Positions 61,566 through 64,000 of a stretch of 64,000 bases of DNA are shown here, in pieces; the stretch's first letter is position 1, and each line of letters begins with the position of its first letter. The notes below the pieces were generated by a model. The model was not told the origin of the DNA. It did no database searches and worked only from the letters and a program-made list of their open reading frames with translations. Origin of the DNA: 66-474 sp963771735. Lineage in GTDB: Bacteria; Pseudomonadota; Gammaproteobacteria; Xanthomonadales; Rhodanobacteraceae. The position numbers were made by a program, and so were the translations under genes. The DNA lies in contig CAVYUN010000002.1 in assembly GCA_963771735.1 (NCBI GenBank), forward strand, positions 1,364,001 to 1,428,000, in the 5' to 3' direction.

Positions 61566-62750
61566 TCAAAGATTGGCCTTGACGATGGCGGCCACCAGGG
61601 CATTGGCGTGGGCCAACTGATGGGCATATACGTTGGTGCGATAGCCGTGCGCGTGCGCACTGGTGGCGACCAGTCGTGGCCCGCGGCGATTGCGGGTGCT
61701 CACGTCCACATGCATGGAAAGACCCAGTTGCAACGGATGGCGCTCCAGTTCGCCCGGTCGAAGTGCTATGCGCACCGGTACGCGCTGCACGACCTTGATC
61801 CAGTTGCCCGTGGCATTTTGCGCAGGAAGCAGCGAAAAAGCGTTACCCGTTCCCGGCTCCTGGCCCTCGACCGTGCCGTGATAGACCACGCCATTGCCAT
61901 ACACATCCGATGTCAGGGTCACGGGCTGCCCGATGCGCACGTCGCGGAGCTGAGACTCCTCGAAGTTGGCGTCTACCCACAGTTGCTTCATCGGTACGAT
62001 GGCCATGAGGGGCACGCCTGGAGCGATGCGCTCGCCAAGCTGTACGTTGCGCCGGGTAACGATGCCCGTCACCGGTGCCGGAATGACGGTGCGATGCAGT
62101 GCGAGATACGCGTCGCGGACCCGGGCGGCCGCGGCCAGCACCGCCGGGTTGCGTTGCAACGGCGTACCGTCGGTGGCCGCGACACTGCCTTTCCATTGTT
62201 CGCGCGCCATCTGCAGAGCCGCGGTGGCCGCGCGCACCGTCTGTTCCGCGTGCCTCACGTCTTCGCCAGACACTGCGCCGATGGCCAGCAGTCCACGTCG
62301 ATGGTCGAGATCCGCCCTGGCGCGTGCCAGCGCGACTTCTCGCATGTCGATGTCGGCTCGGGTCGCGCCTGCGGCCGCATAGCTGGCCCGTACCTGGCGC
62401 ACGGCGCGCCCAAGCTGTGCTTGCGCCTGTTCCAGCGCTACCCGGGCGTCGGTGTCGTCGAGTCGGATGAGCGTCTGGCCGGCGTTCACGCGATCGGTAT
62501 CATCCGCGCCGATTTTCGTGACGACGCCTCCGACTTGCGCCGTAACCATGACCACGTTGCCGCCGACATAGGCGTCCTCGGTGGAGGCACTGTTCCAACC
62601 GCTGAAGAGCCAGTATGCCAACCCCATCAGCGCGAGAACGGAGACGCCAGCTGCCAACATCAAGCGTGGGCGCCTAGCCGGCACGCCTTTCAGGCCGGAA
62701 GGGCCATCGGGTGCGTTTCCCGGTGAAGCGCTCGATGCAGAAGTATTCAC
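61566..62750 (-). CDS. emrA: EmrA-type membrane fusion protein (HlyD family)
   Basis: Periplasmic adaptor that connects the EmrB pump to an outer-membrane channel. The 394-residue protein has one membrane helix (about 32-50), a biotinyl-lipoyl half (STEDAYVGGNVVMVTAQVGG), a coiled-coil hairpin (100-190) and a beta-barrel (PVTGIVTRRNVQLGERIAPG). The start codon is GTG at 62750 and overlaps the outer-membrane gene stop (GTGA), so translation is coupled. Confidence 0.92.
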   Translation of the reverse strand: MNTSASSASPGNAPDGPSGLKGVPARRPRLMLAAGVSVLALMGLAYWLFSGWNSASTEDAYVGGNVVMVTAQVGGVVTKIGADDTDRVNAGQTLIRLDDTDARVALEQAQAQLGRAVRQVRASYAAAGATRADIDMREVALARARADLDHRRGLLAIGAVSGEDVRHAEQTVRAATAALQMAREQWKGSVAATDGTPLQRNPAVLAAAARVRDAYLALHRTVIPAPVTGIVTRRNVQLGERIAPGVPLMAIVPMKQLWVDANFEESQLRDVRIGQPVTLTSDVYGNGVVYHGTVEGQEPGTGNAFSLLPAQNATGNWIKVVQRVPVRIALRPGELERHPLQLGLSMHVDVSTRNRRGPRLVATSAHAHGYRTNVYAHQLAHANALVAAIVKANL

Positions 62751-64000
62751 GGTAATGCTCCGTTGAGTCTGGATACGGATGCGGCCGATTGCGAGAGGGA
62801 TGAATCCGGCGTGAAGCCGCCGCCCAGCGCGCGAATCAGATCGACACGCAGCTCGCGGCGGTGTTCGTCAAGAAGGATTTGCTGGCGCTTCTGGCAAGCA
62901 CTTGGCCTTCGGTGACGAGCACCTGCAGGTAATCGGCCAGACCGTTGTGGTAGCGCGCGGTCGCCCAGATCGTAGGCATCCTGCGAAAGCTGGACGGCCT
63001 GTGCCTGCTGCTGCTGCTGGCGATCGATCCACGTGAAGTGCGGTCAGCTGATCGACGACGTCATGCACGGCATTCAGCACCGTGCCGTTGTACCGTTCGA
63101 CGGCCGCATCATAGACAGCCTGTTGCAGCGCAAGGTTGCCACGCAGCCGTCCGCCCTCGAAGAGTGGCAAGGGATTGCGGGACCGACCAAGCACCCGGCT
63201 GCCGGCGGACAGAAGCTGGCTGAACCCGAGGCGCTGGAGTCCGACGAAGGCGCTGAGGCTGATGTCCGGGTAGAACTCCGCCCTGGCGACCTTGATGTTG
63301 GCGCGCGGCCTCGACACGCCATCGTTGCGCAACGACGTCCGGACGCCGACCGATGAGATTGATGGGCAGGTTCGACGGGATGCGCACGGGTCCCCGAATG
63401 GCAAGCTGCGGCCGTTGCAAGGTCAATCCGGCATCCGGACCTTTGCCTTCCAGTGCGGCGATTTGGCTGCGCAGGAGGGCAATCGTTCCGCCATTCGCGG
63501 CCAACTCCTCACGGGTCACGGGGAGGGCCGATTTGGCCTGGGTCAGCTCGAGGCTCGAATCGACCTGCGCGGCGACACGTGCACGCGTCAATGCAAGGAT
63601 CTTCCGTCTTTGCTCAAGCGTATCCTGGAGCAGGTCACGCAGCGCGTACGCGCTGTCCAGCCGCAGATAGGTTTGAACGACGGCAACGCTCAGCATCAGG
63701 CGCGCCGCCTGCAGATCGACCTGGGTGGCATGCACACGGTCCAAAGCGGCATCAACGGCCGCGCGGTTCTTCCCCCAGAAATCCAGTTCGTAGTCGACGC
63801 CCAGGGATGCGTTATTGATCGTCTGCCAGGTACCGGCAATCGGTGGCGGGACCGTGCCGTGCTCACTGAAGCGTTCGCGTTCGCTGGCGACGTGCGCATT
63901 CAGGTGCGGAAAGAGTGGGCGCCTTCGATGCCTGCCACGGCCTCAGCAGCGCGTACACGCGCTTCCGCCTCACGCAGGCGCGGTTGACCGCGCAGCGCGT
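62747..64000 (-). pseudogene. Outer-membrane efflux protein, NodT/OprM type (partial, at least five frame breaks)
   Basis: TolC-superfamily channel of the emr operon; the N-terminus lies right of the window. The chain is recognisable only by joining frames: ALRGQPRLREAEARVRAAEAVAG, LFPHLNAHVASERERF, ASLGVDYELDFWGKNRAAVDAA, AEFYPDISLSAFVGLQRLGF, YHNGLADYLQVLVTEGQVLA, and the end RRELRVDLIRALGGGF (each a landmark). Breaks fall near 63925, 63315, 63030, 62965 and 62905. This density is far above the rest of the window, so the gene may be a true pseudogene, or the assembly may be poor at this edge. It ends in a GTGA overlap with emrA. Confidence 0.75.

Noticed and set aside
1..64000. CRISPR arrays, rRNA genes, complete insertion sequences, prophage genes
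   Set aside because: No regularly spaced repeats, rRNA sequence, transposase or phage structural gene was seen on either strand.

Overview
The window reads as a contiguous piece of a high-GC gammaproteobacterial chromosome, most likely order Xanthomonadales (Lysobacterales), probably Rhodanobacteraceae-like. This rests on the xps-type order of the type II secretion genes (F-G-H-I-J-K-L-M-N-D, with a lipoprotein secretin last and no gspC), the mreB / mreCD-mrdA-rodA block, and the ruvC-ruvA-kup-kup / ruvB-ybgC-tolQRAB-pal-cpoB arrangement. No marker allows a genus call. Almost all of it is vertically inherited core genome; accessory-looking DNA lies at about 32.5-33.2 kb and 55.9-64 kb.

Layout. 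1-9.5 kb: type II secretion (T2SS) operon, with gspF cut by the left edge. Its secretin GspD carries a C-terminal SPOR domain, and a palindromic repeat sits in the start of gspI. 9.6-14 kb: glycosyltransferase, def, and valS on the minus strand. 14.2-20 kb: cell-shape genes rodA, mrdA (PBP2), mreD, mreC and mreB, all minus. 20.2-26.7 kb: PfkB-type sugar or nucleoside kinase, a secreted protein, polysaccharide deacetylase, DUF885 peptidase-like protein, DUF3298-like lipoprotein, dusA. 26.8-29.3 kb: a PepSY protein with a PhoP/PhoQ-like two-component pair. 29.5-32.4 kb: small secreted protein, birA, coaX, SPOR protein. 32.5 kb: tRNA-Thr, followed by a 0.7-kb gap with two terminators and a partial copy of the tRNA 3' end. 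33.2-38.4 kb: HPt protein, arginase, PAS-GGDEF cyclase, aspS. 38.5-53.8 kb: yebC, ruvCA, two kup genes, an ECF sigma / anti-sigma / PDZ operon, ruvB, the tol-pal cluster, queC and tRNA-Lys. 53.9-57.8 kb: a flavoprotein with its UBP zinc-finger partner, and a two-gene unit encoding a four-helix-bundle protein. 58.3-64 kb: a PagL-like protein, an unassigned 1.3-kb stretch, and an emrAB-type export operon whose outer-membrane gene runs off the right edge.

Common theme: much of the window serves the envelope. There is protein export (T2SS), elongation of the wall (Mre/RodA/PBP2), outer-membrane constriction (Tol-Pal), envelope sensing (PhoPQ-like, ECF sigma with PDZ protein) and probable lipid A trimming (PagL-like).

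Caution on sequence quality: several genes are recognisable only by joining adjacent frames (gspI, gspJ, gspD, the glycosyltransferase, valS, the polysaccharide deacetylase, the anti-sigma gene, the outer-membrane efflux gene). Because valS is essential and is broken three times, most of these are better explained by single-base indel errors than by gene decay. The breaks concentrate at 2.3-11.8 kb and 62.9-64 kb.
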